DNA of 64,000 bases from assembly GCF_014805625.2 (NCBI RefSeq), contig NW_023998415.1, positions 5,260,597 through 5,324,596 of the forward strand. The letters run 5' to 3'. The first letter of the stretch is position 1, and every line of letters starts with the position of its first letter. Source of the DNA: Glossina fuscipes. Lineage: Eukaryota > Arthropoda > Insecta > Diptera > Glossinidae. Of the stretch, positions 24,530 to 38,254 are shown in pieces. The position numbers were made by a program, and so were the translations under genes. The notes beneath the pieces are model-generated. The model did no database searches and was not told the DNA's origin. It was given only the letters and a program-made list of their open reading frames with translations.

Positions 24530-24860
24530 CTATGGGCGAGGTTGTATATACTGAGGAAATTAGCCACGCCCACACAATATTATAATGCATTAAAGTTTAA
24601 TTTTTTTCAATAGCTTTAAGAAGCGCTGGAGCACGCTCCAAAAACACCGTAATGTGTGTAAATTCCTAATCAGTTTCAAATTCGGAATGCACCTAAGCAT
24701 GTCTGCCGGTTCATCTGTCCATGTGCCCTTCTGCGCAACTATTTGCTTATGGTATCTGTGGTAAATATTCGTCTGTACGCAAAAATAAAGATAACGTTTA
24801 CAAACTTGCAAACGAATTTGGAATTGACCTAAACTTTTCAAAGGACACGCCTACAACGTC
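24530..24860 (-). repeat. Degenerate dispersed repeat (family A), reversed
   Basis: CTATGGGCGAGG followed by a GCCACGCCCAC motif at 24531-24575 matches CTATGGGCGATG plus GACCACGCCCA at 47181-47220. The reverse complement of 24660-24700 holds the tail TTCCGAATTTGAAACTGATTAGGAAT. Open frames on both strands here are repeat by-products. Confidence 0.45.
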
Positions 24861-25447
24861 CCCACGTTTATATAACAAGATATGTGAACACAATTGCTTT
24901 CCGTATATTTTTGCTTATGACTCTTAAAGCGCAACACATACGCTATAAATAAAATATAAATTTTTCTACCGCGCCCACATAATATTATAGAGTACAAAAA
25001 TTTAATTCTATTCCATATTTTTAGAACTTTTGCTGTGATAGGTGTAAAGGTTCAGTGGACATGTGAATATAGGTAACAATTGTAGGTAACAAATATAAAT
25101 ATCTTAAAAATGTTGGCATGATAGGGGTGTGTGGGAGCGTGGGGAAGGGGCCTGGTGATTTCAATCAAATCGATCGCAATAGTTGACTTGAAACGCCATT
25201 GGAATATTTTAGGGCATATCCAATAATCTTGAAGGCGTTAAATTTCAAATATAATTTAAATACCGATAAGATTTCTTTGTTAAGCTCTTTAAGGTTTATA
25301 CGCCCTTGATAAGCAATCAATTGATAGATTAAATAAATACACCTTAAGATGGTATTGATATATGATGTCACTCAGGCAGGCTTTAGCTAAACAGTATTTT
25401 ATACAGCAGTGGACAAAATAAGAAAAGAGAGTGTGAGAAAGAGAAGC

Positions 25448-25450
<3 letters not shown>

Positions 25451-25480
<30 letters not shown>

Positions 25481-25508
25481 TGAGAGAGAGAAAAAGAAAG
25501 AGAGAGAG
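25451..25508. repeat. (GA)n microsatellite
   Basis: Interrupted GAGAGA tract flanked by purine-rich sequence. Confidence 0.95.
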
Positions 25509-27796
25509 CTTAAAATGTTGAAAATAAAAGGGAAAAAAATACTCTTTAGACAAACGCTCAGGCTTATTCTATACGCTAGTTAGTGAACATTCTGTAGTCA
25601 ATTTGCAGTTTGTTTAGTCAAACATCTCGGTCAGATTAAGTAGTATGTGGCATAAGTTAAAGCGAACAGCTTCAATTTAAACAGTTCTCTAAACGATTTA
25701 AAACGGTCAAAACGTTAGTGTTAGGAAAATCGACTATAATTAACAGGTGATAAATTGATATATGAAAATTGTTAGCAAGAAAGAAAACAAAAATCATAAA
25801 CGCAATCAGATTTATAATGCGCTTGATATCTATCTTGATATATTCTATTGGAGGACAAATAGTTAATTGCTTCCTCAACATTATATATTTGAAAAAGAAT
25901 GAAAAAAATAAGTAAATAAATCAATCAATAAATAAATAATAATAAATTATTAAGTAAATATTTTTGAATAAAATTTGAATATTGATAAAAATTGTTATAA
26001 ATAATTTTTGATATATTAAACATTGTTTTTATTATCATTAGCACATAAATAGATGCATACAATTCTTAATAGATAACTAAACATCTATGCATATAGATGT
26101 ATATAATTCTTAAAAGGCAAGTTTCAAAACCAAACTTCAAATTCATGCGACAACGAGTATTTAAAAATCATCAAGCAAGACCGAAAATTAATCAAAGAGA
26201 ATATTAAAAGAAAAGTATATAAACAATAGTCGTATAGTAGGCTTATATTCGACTTAAATCGAATCTTTCACACTAACCACTTGCGATGTCAATATGTTAA
26301 AGAAAAAAAACATCTTATGTATATATATATATGAATGAAAATTTGAAACTCTTCCTGACCGGTGTGTTCAGTATTCTTATATGTACATGATAGAAGGCGC
26401 GATCATATCAACATTTTCGTTATATTCGACTATTCACCTAACCTACAATATGAATAAGTCACTTATATATATATATAGCAGTTAATATATGCTCGAAATG
26501 TGTACGTGTTGGCAGCGGATTTTTACATAGCTCTTGATTTATATTTCTATGTATTGCAAACGGAATGATCGTGAGAGAAAGATTTCGGGGGATATCGGTT
26601 CGAGGCTTAAAATTTAAAGATTATTTACAATCTTTATTCTTTATTGATCATTTTTGCTATTTATCGGTCATTGGAAATAGTTAAAGTGAAAACTTTGAAA
26701 TGAACTGCAGCTCAAAACCGGTCTTTTGCCTATTGTTTACAAACAATTTTCTTATATCTCAATCGCTAAAGATAACATAAAGATATGTTTAGTTGACTGT
26801 TTTGTTTGCAACATTTGTACCTCTTCTCGTAGCTGTGCGCTCAGCATATACGTATATATAGATGGGTAGTAGGGCAACGTAAATTTTGTTCGCAACGTCT
26901 CGTTGATCTAAACGATATGAAAGATGAAATATTCTCGATGACGATGATCTTGAAATGAAATTTTACAAATTACTCCCAATCTCATGCTATCGTTTATAGC
27001 ATTCTCTCCGTACGTAGTCCATATCTTTTGGTGTATTCTGTGTTCATTTTTTCCTCATAATCAAATTAAGTATAGGTCATAGATTCCTTTCAACATTTTC
27101 TTTTTCCTATTCCTGTATTCCTGTACGCTGACGTTCGAAAAGGAATGAGGTGAGCGAAGGAGGAGAAGGAGGGCAGGAAATGGCCGCAGCTTAGTGACCA
27201 TCCGATTTCTAATCGAATATTTAAATTTAAATTTATATAAACTCTATATGAATTACTTTTGTTTTGTTTTGTTTCTTCAAGCCTAACCTGACAAGAAGAA
27301 AAGACGAAAGATAAAGTTCTTAAACAAAACTGTTCAAATGTTAATCTTGATTTTAAGAACTCAATTTGTTGTATTCAAATTAATTGATGGCCATTGTTAG
27401 GTTGCATTAAATATATAAATTGATTTCTACGTCCGATATATTATAGGATTTAATAATAAATTTCAAGCAAGATAAATTTCAAGCTAAATATCTTTCAAAT
27501 TTGAGATGAGAAGTTAAGCATAAGAGAAAAAAGTGATCAGTTTTTTACAAAAAATGGATTTGAGATCCATTTTCTAAATCTAATCTAGCGTGGGTGATAA
27601 CAACAACTTTGAGATTCAGTTTTTTGTTTTTTTTTTCTTTTTGCACAGATAGTTAATGTGTTTTGTGTGTGCTAATCAAAAGTATTACATGTATGCTCAT
27701 GGAATCCACGATGTATTTTGTGTTTTTGCTTTTTTGTACGCGTTGCCAGTATTTAGCGAATCTAATGCGTGCAATTTAGTGATGTATATATATATG

Positions 27797-27830
<34 letters not shown>

Positions 27831-28502
27831 AATATTATATATATGGAATTTTTAGGGAATAAATGACTAAATTGTAAATATTTCCTTTAACGTAATTCGT
27901 AATTTTTTACATTTTTTTATTTTAATTGCATTGCAAATGCTTTTAATTTTAAGGGTCGATACGCATAATTTTTTTAAAATGTAAAAACAGTTTAATTACA
28001 CACACACATATATATATATATATATACATACATACATAAGGTTGATGATCAATAGGTGGTGTTGTGTAAAAACATATGTATATTGAAAGAATATCTTTGA
28101 TACAATGTTGTTGCACTTTATTGGCTCTACTCGAATATCAGCACGTTTTATAAATAAATGTGGTTTTCATGAGGCAAATAAACACATGCATGTGCAGCGT
28201 TTAGAATAAAAAAGAATACTTACTTGACTACCTTGTTAAGTATAAATTTATATGTAATATGTATAGGTTTCGTTTGAAGTTGTGTGTGGGTGCGATAAAC
28301 GTGACGCGAATAGTTAAAAATGATAAAAACTATAAAAGTCTCTCGGTCGCTTTATTAGTAAAGTAAACTTAAGATACGTGTCTTGAACTTTCTTTCAAAT
28401 ATTTTGTTGTACCTTTCATAATTATATGATACGATAATGATAATCTAACACAAACTTATAGATAACATCATAACAGCTCGAACTGACCGCAAATTGTGTG
28501 TA

Positions 28503-28579
28503 TGCATAGCATAGTATAGTATAGCATAGCATAGCATAGCATAGGATAGCATAGCGTAGCATAGCATAGCATAGCATAA
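28503..28579. repeat. (GCATA)n pentanucleotide repeat
   Basis: About 15 units of GCATA/ATAGC with single-base variants (GTATA, GGATA, GCGTA). The Cys/Tyr/Ala/Met-rich reverse frame across it is an artefact of the repeat. Confidence 0.97.
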
Positions 28580-31019
28580 TATCGTATATCCATAGCGATT
28601 CAAGCAAATACGTGAACATAAAATTTTAATTGTTATCTATTAAGAGGTGCCGCGCATATCCTAAGGGCGAAATGTATTTTTTTGTTTTTTTTTTTTTTGT
28701 TTTAAACATTTTTAACAATACGAACAGTGGAATGCTATCGTTAGTGTGTGTGGGTGGCACGTGGGAGATGTAGGTAATGTGAAAATGTATTTTTTCCTTT
28801 TGTTTTTCATAATGATTTAAGTACACTTTAATAGTACGCTGATAAATGTTTACCAATTTATTACGCTAATTAACGTTTAATAACTTACTCTTGATGTCAT
28901 TTGCGCTTCTAGTTGACTGATTATTTTCTTAAATATTGCAAGCATGCAAGTATGGAATTTAACAGTACTTTTTAGTTAGCGGGCTTAGATAAGATAACAA
29001 AGAGACCCTCACAGACTAACAGTCTGCTGGGGCAAGTGATAAATAACATACGTTTATTATATGATTGCAAATAAATGCGTCGAACTCTTAAGCGATGCGA
29101 TGATTACCTGAAAGACAGCAAAGACAAGCAGAGAAGTATTGTTTAAGAACATAGTTTGCAATTGAAATCATTTTTCATGTAATCCGCTTAAATATCTTAT
29201 TAAGTTCCTTAGTTTATCATATCAAGTCATATATGCATAAGAGATCTCATAAAATATATAGTTTGACCGCTTGTCGTTTATGCGTTTATCCAGTATCGGT
29301 GTAGAAAACTAAAGTATGGCCTACTTATTCTTAGTTGATTGCAATTCCTCCTAAACGGGTTACCATGTAAAAGGCAAGCGTAAAAATGGGTCTTACCAGT
29401 GATGTATGCTTTAGAGATATCCTCGAAGATATATAAAACGTTTCTTTCTTTCTTAACACTAGATTTACGGCATTCCTCTATTTGGCGTGTTCTTGATTTT
29501 AAAAATTCAGCATAAGAAAGTCAATGTCTTTGGATATTTTATATAATATATTAATTTTCAATAATATAGTGCAACAATGTATGTATATATTTTTCTATTC
29601 TATTTTTTTTTCTAAGACATACCTACTTTTGTTATTATCATGTGATCATGATATTGTAGGTAGATTTGTATGAAAACCCTTCAATTGGACGGATGAATAT
29701 TGTTAATCATCGCAGCCGTATTTAGCACAAACATTTCTTGGTCGATTAAAAATGCGACGTTGAAAAATGGGCGTGATCTGTACGCAGACACGCTCACAGT
29801 ATCGAAGAAACTAAACTACCTCGGAAAACACTGGCAACTTGTTAATGTTTTCGTTTACAGTTTTCGATTCCGTAAGTCTAGTTATGAAACACTGCTGCCC
29901 AAATATTCACCAAAACCATTTACTGCGCGTCCACAATTAACGACAACAGTTTAGTTGCAACTTATTTCCCAGTTATATTCCAACGCACCTTGGAGCGGAT
30001 TTTACCGTTTTAAGGGTGGGCGTGTAAGTAAACTCATTGGTATCATTTTTAGATTGAACATAAGCGTGATCATAATGAACATGTAGTTCGAAAATATCTT
30101 CATTTAATTGAGCGTTATTGATGAAAATATGAAAGAAAGTCGGTCTTTTCCAAGACTGTTTTACTTTCTTTTGCATTATGGGGCGTCTATGCGAGTAAAT
30201 TGCACCCGTTTCTTAACCTCATATTTTTAGCCGGTCACTCGGAATATTTGTGTCAAAGCTTATCCTCCTATCTTCAATTTTGCTATTATGACGATTCACA
30301 AAATTTACCCGTCAAAGTGTCGTAAATCTAGGGTTAAATGCTCGTTGAACGAGCCGTGCATAAACGTTGGTTACCCGAATGGCAATTCACATGAGAGTTT
30401 GATATAATTCTTCGATTCACATATGGCAAAGAAATTATTTATATAAGGCGTACAGTCTAGTATGTCACTGAGTATATAACATAAAAAAAAAGAAGAAAAA
30501 TAGGTAAATAAAACTACCGCAGTCATCATCAATAACATTTTAAGCGTTTCGTCAATCAAATTTGTTAAGTTGTTGCTTTTTTTCTCTTTTTGTACGCATA
30601 CAATATGTTTTTTTTATATGAAACAGGTTTGTGATCAAAACGTCTAACAAGTCAGCCTAAGGTCTAATTAGCTTTAATTACATTTTGATGCATGAATAAA
30701 ACGCTTTACATGGCGCCATAAAAGAAGAGACGCACTTTTTTTTTTTTCATTACTATTGCAGTTAAGTAGAATTGACTTCGGAAAGCTTAATGGGAATGCT
30801 TTTGTGTTACAACCGATGAACTGCGTAATTTATTTTCAAAAGTCCCCCGTACAGATGAACACGTGTCGCATGCAACAAAAAATGCCGTATAATAAAATTT
30901 TACGAAAAAATCAAAGTGAAGCGAATAAAATTTTATTTTTATTCGTTAAGAAATTATGAATTCATCGTTTAACAAACTATTGTTGTTGAAAATTTCAAAT
31001 TGCCAAAAAAGCAAGAATA

Positions 31020-31570
31020 TTATATTCGACCGCGACCGAATCTTTTATGCTCATCACCGTTATACAAAAAAAAAAAAAAAAAACAAATTAAACAAAAATT
31101 CGATACTCTATGAGTAACAAGTAGAAGATGGCGAAAAAGTGGAAAAATTAAAAATGTGAGCGTTTACAACTTTGTGTAGGCGAAGTCGATTTCTTCAGTT
31201 TTTGCCCATATTCTGCAGGACCACCCATAAAATATAAACGGAAATTGTGATCGTTGCATCTTGTGTTGTGTGCTTTTAAGTAAAATCAAAAAATTTTTTC
31301 GAAACCAAAACGTCGTAGGCTATGTCGCATCGTGGTCGTGTCCTTCGAACAATTTAGCCAAATTTCATTACTAATCTGCGCGAAAGTTGAAGTCGATAGT
31401 TGCATTTTTGCGACTAGGAGAATGTTTAAAAAGACAGACGGACATACTGAACTCGGTTGAAAATTTCATGCTGACCAGGAATATACGCATATCCCTTATG
31501 AGGTCCTCCGGGCTATTACATATCCCTTATCCTTTGATCATGGGTATGAAAGTAATAAAATCAATCAAGA
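31020..31570 (+). repeat. Dispersed repeat (family A), near-complete copy
   Basis: Header TATTCGACCGCGACCGAATC at about 31023-31042 with CATCACCGTTAT, then poly-A, GTGTAGGCGAAGTCG, GGTCGTGTCCTTCGAACAAT, the block AGACAGACGGACATAC at 31432-31447 and the tail AATTTCATGCTGACCAGGAAT at 31462-31482, ending near CATGGGTATGAAAG. This is the copy in which all parts of the family are easiest to follow. Confidence 0.55.
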
Positions 31571-31594
31571 GGGAAAATTAAGCAAAACAATTTA

Positions 31595-31632
<38 letters not shown>

Positions 31633-34086
31633 GTTCTTTTTTGCAATGAGTAAGATGTAGGAGGAGAAACTATTTCAAGAATAAAATTATTTTCTTATTG
31701 TAAGCAAGTATATGATACAATTATTTCATTGCATCCGTCCACACTTCCCATCTTCTTAGCATAATCAAGGACTACTTCTGTCGACCTTACTGAGGGTAAT
31801 TACTTCGATTCCAAAGAATTTCTTTCCTTTCACATGACCGATATATATGTCAAGATATAATGTGATGCCTATACGCTTTATACGCATTTAACTCTTCAAT
31901 GTATAGATTTTTGTATGGAAACCCTAATAATAAATATATAAAACGCCAAAAAAAAAAATTGGAAAAAGGGTTTAAATTTACCTAAAGCGGACAAATCCAT
32001 TAACATTTGAGATAATTGAAGATTTATACTTACGTACGTGGATGAAAGAAAAAATATAGCCTGTGAAAAATTGTGTCATAAGCATAACAATATAAACATA
32101 TATATATATATTCATGCTTAAGCATATGCACGCGATCTTAAAGCAGAAACACTTAAAAAAGACCAAAGAAAACAAATTATGTTCAGTTTAGAACGACTCC
32201 TTTGATACTTTATTTAATCGAATGTTTTCCTTCGATTTGCTTCTTTTTTTTTAACTGTACAAACATTACGTATAGAGCTAACCAACATATGCAAAACGCA
32301 ATTTTTAGGTAATTTTGAACAAATTAGCAAATTGTTTTAATAATCTCAATGAAAATGGAAGCAAGAATTGAAGAACGAAGCATCACTGACTGGATAAACA
32401 TGAATGATTTGACGGACGGACCGACGGACTGACAGATATTACATATATCGGATTTCTGATGTATGCCTCTGTCCCATGCAAGTTTTTAATGTATTTGCAT
32501 TTTTTTTTTTTTTTTTTTTAAGGAAATTTGACCTTTGACTGGAAGCGTATATTGTGAATATTCTTAAAAATCTTTTCAGTCTCAAATGTACTTGAAGTTC
32601 ATTTTTGTATAACACGTCTTTGTAATTGTTGTTGCATTCAATTTTAAAATGCCCTTGTATTTGTAGTAGTTTTGAGCAAACATAGTGAATTCGATTCCGA
32701 GAAAATTTGATCTATTTTATGCTGTCAGGACTGTTGCAAATGCCATAAGAAAGTTATTGTATCGCGAGCATTTCAAAGTTGAGTATAAAAATCATTTATA
32801 CTTTGGGGTCAAGAAATTTATGTCACAGAAAATTTAAGCAACAAATATGCATAACTGAAATCATTTCTAGTAATAAACAAACTGTATTATAGACGTAGTC
32901 AATTGTTTATCCACTGTGATGGATACTTATACATAATATACATGCGTTTCTGGTCATGCGGATCGTGAATATCATAAATAAATGTATGAATATATAAATA
33001 TGAATATGAATATACATATATATTTTGTTTTTTTTTTTTAAATTTCTAAATGTTTAATGGGCAAAAACATTGATACTGAAGAAGGTGTCTTTCGGGAAAG
33101 CAGGAAGTAGTATAAAATATTTTGCCTAAGCGACAAAGTTGTCTTCGAACCGCAGCCTTAATTCTTGCACTCACCAAAAAGGGGAAGGGGCTCTTACCAG
33201 TTTTGTCATTCTTTTCGCAAGATCTGCTAATATATGTGCACCAAAAGTCGATTGTAAAGTCCGGTAATATATGCGAACGAAAATTCGCTACAACTATGCG
33301 CTTTCCGCTGATTTCAATGTTAAGTATTTTTAGAAAATTGTTTCAAATTTTTAAAAAAAAATTTTTCTAAAATAACAAAAAAATTATTTGCAAGCAATGA
33401 AAGCTAAGCATTGTTTTCTTCGCGTTTAAATATTATGAAAAAAAAAAAAAAAATCCAACAACAAATGTCATCCATAATTATTTTATGCGGTTGGATGGAT
33501 AGTGTAAGTAAGTGCCTTTTTAATAATATTTCTGAAGTCAATGGACGGACACCACGTCAGGAATATAAATTTCACTTGAGTTTAATCAAGAGAAAAAGAA
33601 AGAAAATAAATAAATAAATAAACGCATATGTACGAGTCTATGCATACGCATACGGGACGTATTAAAGAAAAATTTCGTTACCAAAAATTGTATCGATCTA
33701 GTTCGTTGATCTGACACAGTGTTGACACTATAAAGTCCTTTTGATTTAAATCCATATTTACGAGAATTGCGTTAGATGTTTCTAAGATAGGTGAGCGCAC
33801 ATGGGAAAGTTTGCGGGTTTTACTTCACGTACGATATGCTTCAGAAAATTCCTAAAAGGCGGAATTTTGCGAATGCATCCTATGAGTTCTGATGATCATT
33901 TTAGTTAGTCTGAAAGAATCTCTTTCATAAGGTAATCTTTTATTATAACGTAGACTGTCATATCGAAGGATTGTCAACGATTAGAAACTTACTTTAACGG
34001 CACTCGAGTGAAAGCAGTGAAAATTGGTCTAAAAGACTTTATGATTATGCAAGAATATCAATAAAACAAGTGAAAGCACTGTAGTA

Positions 34087-34390
34087 GTACACGGCCCCCC
34101 ATTAAATATCCCACATCACTTTGTTTAATACAGTCATTCATGTAAATCTTTTATTTAGAATGTTCGAAAAAGTGATCCGATCTGAAACATTTTCAAAAGC
34201 GTACCAAACTTCATCAAGATATCTCAAGAATTCTAAGTTGAACGTAAAAATACAAGATGCGCAGATGGACAGACGGACAGGCAAGCTTAGATCAATGCAA
34301 AAAGCGATTCTGAATCGATCGGTATAATAAAACTTAATATTATCTCAAGTCCTTCTGGGTGTCGCGTATATGTGTTAGGGTATGAAAAAA
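34087..34390 (+). repeat. Dispersed repeat (family B), second full copy
   Basis: It begins GTACACGGCCCCCCATTAAA, contains GTTCGAAAAAGTGATCCGAT, CTTCATCAAGATATCTCAAG and GATGGACAGACGGACAGGCA, and ends near CCTTCTGGGTGTCGCG and TAGGGTATGA. Same order as the copy at 23160-23450. Confidence 0.6.
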
Positions 34391-34951
34391 ACCTCATCTA
34401 CATGGAAATGATGAGAAGGCAGTTTTAACTCTTCTAATAAGTTTGTATCGGCCTGCTTTAAAATGGGCGGAAAGACGAGAGCATGCGGGGGTGTACAGTC
34501 TTTTCCTCGATTCGACAAAGTCCTACCTGATCTTGAATTACTGCCAAATTTTCAAGCAAAAATCTTAACCATGCGTTGTCCCGTATGCCAGCACCTTAAG
34601 TTTTAGAGCCTTTAGCGTTCTTAGTAGTATTATAGTGTACCAACATCAAATCTGTTGTCAAATGCTTGATCGTTATTGCAACATTTCCAAAACAGATCGC
34701 TTACTCACTATGGTCTGGAATTCTTGTAGGCTCCGATATGTTAAACAATTCGGATAATTTCATTACAAACTAAATCGCTCGTTTTTATCAAAGAAAGAAC
34801 ATGAGGAAAATTCCATTATATTAACTGAATCTGCAGAAATATATGGTTAACTATAGGAGGGGAAAAATATAAAAATCACTATGTAAGAGAAGTAAGAGGT
34901 ACAAATTATCTGAAATCTCACCTTCATTACTTGGACTTGGACATGCATTCT

Positions 34952-34983
34952 ATTGAGGCACGAATTAAAATTCGTGCCTCAAT
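34952..34983. repeat. Perfect inverted repeat, 15-bp arms, 2-nt centre
   Basis: ATTGAGGCACGAATT at 34952-34966 and its exact reverse complement at 34969-34983, separated by AA. GC content of the arms is above the local level. No poly-U or gene context assigns it a role. Confidence 0.95.
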
Positions 34984-37900
34984 GCTTTATTTATAAAGTT
35001 CTTGACCTTTGATAGTAGGGCACGGTGTCGTGCAATGACTTGAAAAATTTTTCCCTAACCGATGTTCATACCCATACTTTGGTCTTGTATTCTCGACTGC
35101 TATTGCCAATTGCCTGTACCTATGTTTCACGACGAGCCTATAAAAGCCATAACAGAATCTGTTGCAACGCCATCGGACGTTTCAGTGTAAAAAGTCTTCT
35201 AGAAAACCATAGGCACAATAGGTCCGCGTAATAAATTAATTTAACGGTCAATTGATTTTGTCATTCTTTTTTGCGGATTTGCCTTGAAGCAAAAATTTTG
35301 ATTACTGACCATGTTAGTTGAATAACGAATTTCACTACTACTACTACTACTACTAGGCAAGAATATTTATATAGTTCTAGTAAGGATGAGGCAAGTGTGT
35401 TAGCGGTTTTTAAGCCCGTTAGCGGTGAACTTTTTGGACGGATGCCTATAGTTAATTAAAATATAATGCAGATACCATTGATGAAATCTCCGGTAATTAT
35501 TTAGAGCTTAATGCAAGCGATATGACAAAATTTATATACTCAGACATTTCGGAGGCCAACAAGAAAATTATAATAAACAAGTGTTTTTTTCTTAATTTTA
35601 TTTCTTTCTTTTTTTTTTTTTTTTTTTTTTGTTAAAATATAGTGAAATAATTCTTTCAAAATTTTTCTAGAGCATCACACTATAGATATCTTATTCATTT
35701 CTCAAGTCTTTCAATTTATTTAACTTTGAAGATCTTTCTTGCCTTTGCAAGTGATTACAAGCCGGAAAAATTTGTGTATTTTAATTATTTGCCTTGAATT
35801 TCAAATTTTCAAGTATTTTCAATCAGTTACGTTAGAGAGGCATTTGAACAATACTTTAACAATTTATATGTTTTCCTAAGAGCATCAGAGTATATCTGGA
35901 AAATACATAATTTTTATAGGAAAAGAATAAAGTGAAAGAAGTACCTATCTCGGCTTTAAGGTGAATATTGATTATCCTCTACATAGAGTTAGTTCACTAT
36001 CGATAAAAATTCATATGTTTTTTTAGAAAAATGTGTTATTCGTGCTAGGAAGCCTTTGCAATGGTTAATATCCGTTTTTGGGGCCATCAGTCTTTCTGGT
36101 TTTGAAAATATACCTGAGACGAGACACATTTTCATTTATATTTTTCACCAAAGTTCACAAAACGTTTTTACAGGTGCAAACATCGTTCAAAATTAGTTCC
36201 CGGCAAATCCCACTATAAAATTAGTTCTTGCGGTAAGCGATGGAAGGCTTTGCTTTAGTAGCTTTCTCATCTGGACAATGGAACAGTTGCGTCGTTAAAA
36301 TTTCGAAAACTCTATTTTCTCTAATTTTCCCACTCTATAATTAAAGAGGAATATAATAAATTGTTATGAAATTCGCTTTTTTCCGGATACGGTTCGCAAC
36401 ACTAGATCTTTTTAAGAGAAATACATTTGCACGTTTTCACTCCAAGACTCTCTTATTTACAATCAATTTGTTTAAGGACAGGATTATTTATATTTTCGCA
36501 ATTATTTATAGTTTGGCAATACTCTCGACTTTTCAACTCTAATGTTTTTTTTTTCGATTTAACTGTTCTTGTCCGAGTGACCATGCCTTCCGCAGTCTAT
36601 TTATATATATTTTTACAAACATATTACTATAACCTAAGTTCATGACTACATTTTTAATCCGTTAACTTGATTTTCCGCTAATCGTTTTCCTCGGTCGGCA
36701 ACACGCATGACGCGCCGCGTATGTGAACTTGCGTTTTCCCTCTCTAGGGAATTTCTTATTTCGGAATATCAATTAATTGGAACGAACTGGATTTGGTATT
36801 TTCTTAACAATATAATCCACTCAGGGAGGATTGGTGTAAATAAAACACATGTGATGTTCGTAAATGAGTTCCAACTGTAAAAAGATAACTTTTGGATGTA
36901 GGTTGTGGGCTGAAAAAATCATTTCATGCAGTTAACGTCAATTGAGAATGCAACAGAAACATGATAACTGGCTTTTTTGCAGCAAGAATGCGACAACATG
37001 TCATATATTTCGCTGCAAAGTCAATTTATTGGAAGAAATATTCCACGATAGCGCAATCTCTAAAAATTTTTATGTAAACTTTTACTCTACGGTTATGTTG
37101 CATCATTGATTTACTCGACAAAAAACACAGACTCTCAATGCCCTTACTCATCAAGATTGTTCGCGTTCGTGTAAGAGTAAATTAATGCGGGAAAGTTGTA
37201 AAAATTACATAAAGTGCTTGATCATTTATACGAAATCATATTTAAGTAGAGAGGGCATGAACCAATATATTGAATAAAACACAAATCGATATTACCTTAT
37301 TATCTTTTACCATTTAGTTAGATTAAAAAGAAGAGGAAAAAAACTTTGATTTGATGAATCGCAAATACAGCGATCAAAAAGTGAGACCAAACTGACACCC
37401 TGTGACTAACATATGTATCGAAATTTCATATCATAAATATTATTAGCGTCTCGGCTGCGTTTGCTTTCGTATAACACAAAGAGTGTTCTTTTCGATTTTT
37501 ATAATGAGTGCGAGACAATAATTTCCGACTATCGCGACAGAAGCTGATAATGGACAATTTCTTTATAATCGCACGATGCTTTCAGCAAGATCTGCCTTTC
37601 GTCGATATCCGGTATGTGGTGTTGGTCGAGATGGCTTAGCGTGTTTTGACGATGATTTACTGCGTTGCTCGTTTTTGTATATATAGAATCCATATTTCAT
37701 TATCAATTACAATTATCTTCATATATGGATCGTCTTGGTTTCGTTTGCAATGCGTTGTGTGAAATGAATATTTTTTAAATCATGTGGAATTCTAAAATCA
37801 ATCTTTTTTACAAACAGTAGTATTTGATCTATGAGATGGCGATAAAACGTTCACTCAAATATTTCTAGAACGAAATTTCAAAAAATCAACTTTAGCAAAT

Positions 37901-38146
37901 GCGTTCTGCTACAGTTTTGGTTCCGTATATAGCACATATTTTTCTAAGTGCGTCTGCAGCTTATTTGCAATAAAAAGGTAAAGTATGTCTTATATGCTCA
38001 CTTTTATTTTCCATTTTCCAAAGCTAGGTCTCACTACTATAACACGACCGATCACTGCGAAAGTTTTTGAAAAAATAAATATAAGCCTGGTCTGCATGAC
38101 CGCTAATCCTAATTAACTGTTTAGTTACTTGAAGAGAGCTATTTTA

Positions 38147-38254
38147 ACGAGGTGTCGGCAAAAACCGAAAAGAATTTCCGGACTACCTAATAAGTATTGA
38201 ACGAGGTGTCGGCAAAAACCGAAAAGAATTTCCGGACTACCTAATAAGTATTGA
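38147..38254. repeat. Exact 54-bp tandem duplication
   Basis: Two identical units (38147-38200 and 38201-38254) beginning ACGAGGTGTCGGCAAAAACC and ending AATAAGTATTGA, with no mismatch between them, in an otherwise non-repetitive stretch. This is a very recent duplication or an assembly effect. Confidence 0.97.

Larger units (their letters stand above)
21402..28500. other. Gene-poor stretch, first part (repeats only)
   Basis: Apart from the upstream side of the BtpA gene I see no gene. It contains copies of a repeat ending in ACCACAAGTGGTGTAGGGTATAAA (at about 22085-22135 and 23160-23450), a reversed family-A copy near 24530-24860, a (GA)n tract at 25451-25508, a family-A header-like piece at 26240-26290 and (TA)n tracts near 26317, 26465, 27785-27845 and 28006-28030. 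Open frames are short and of repeat or AT-rich composition. Confidence 0.5.
28501..34900. other. Gene-poor stretch, second part
   Basis: No defensible gene. It holds the pentanucleotide repeat at 28503-28579, a family-A copy at 31020-31570 with poly-A, (TA)n at 31592-31618, poly-T near 32500, and a family-B copy at 34087-34390. Short open frames have no recognisable motif. Confidence 0.5.

Noticed and set aside
28422..28619. Cys/Tyr/Met-rich minus-strand ORF resembling a membrane peptide
   Set aside because: Translation of the GCATA pentanucleotide repeat.
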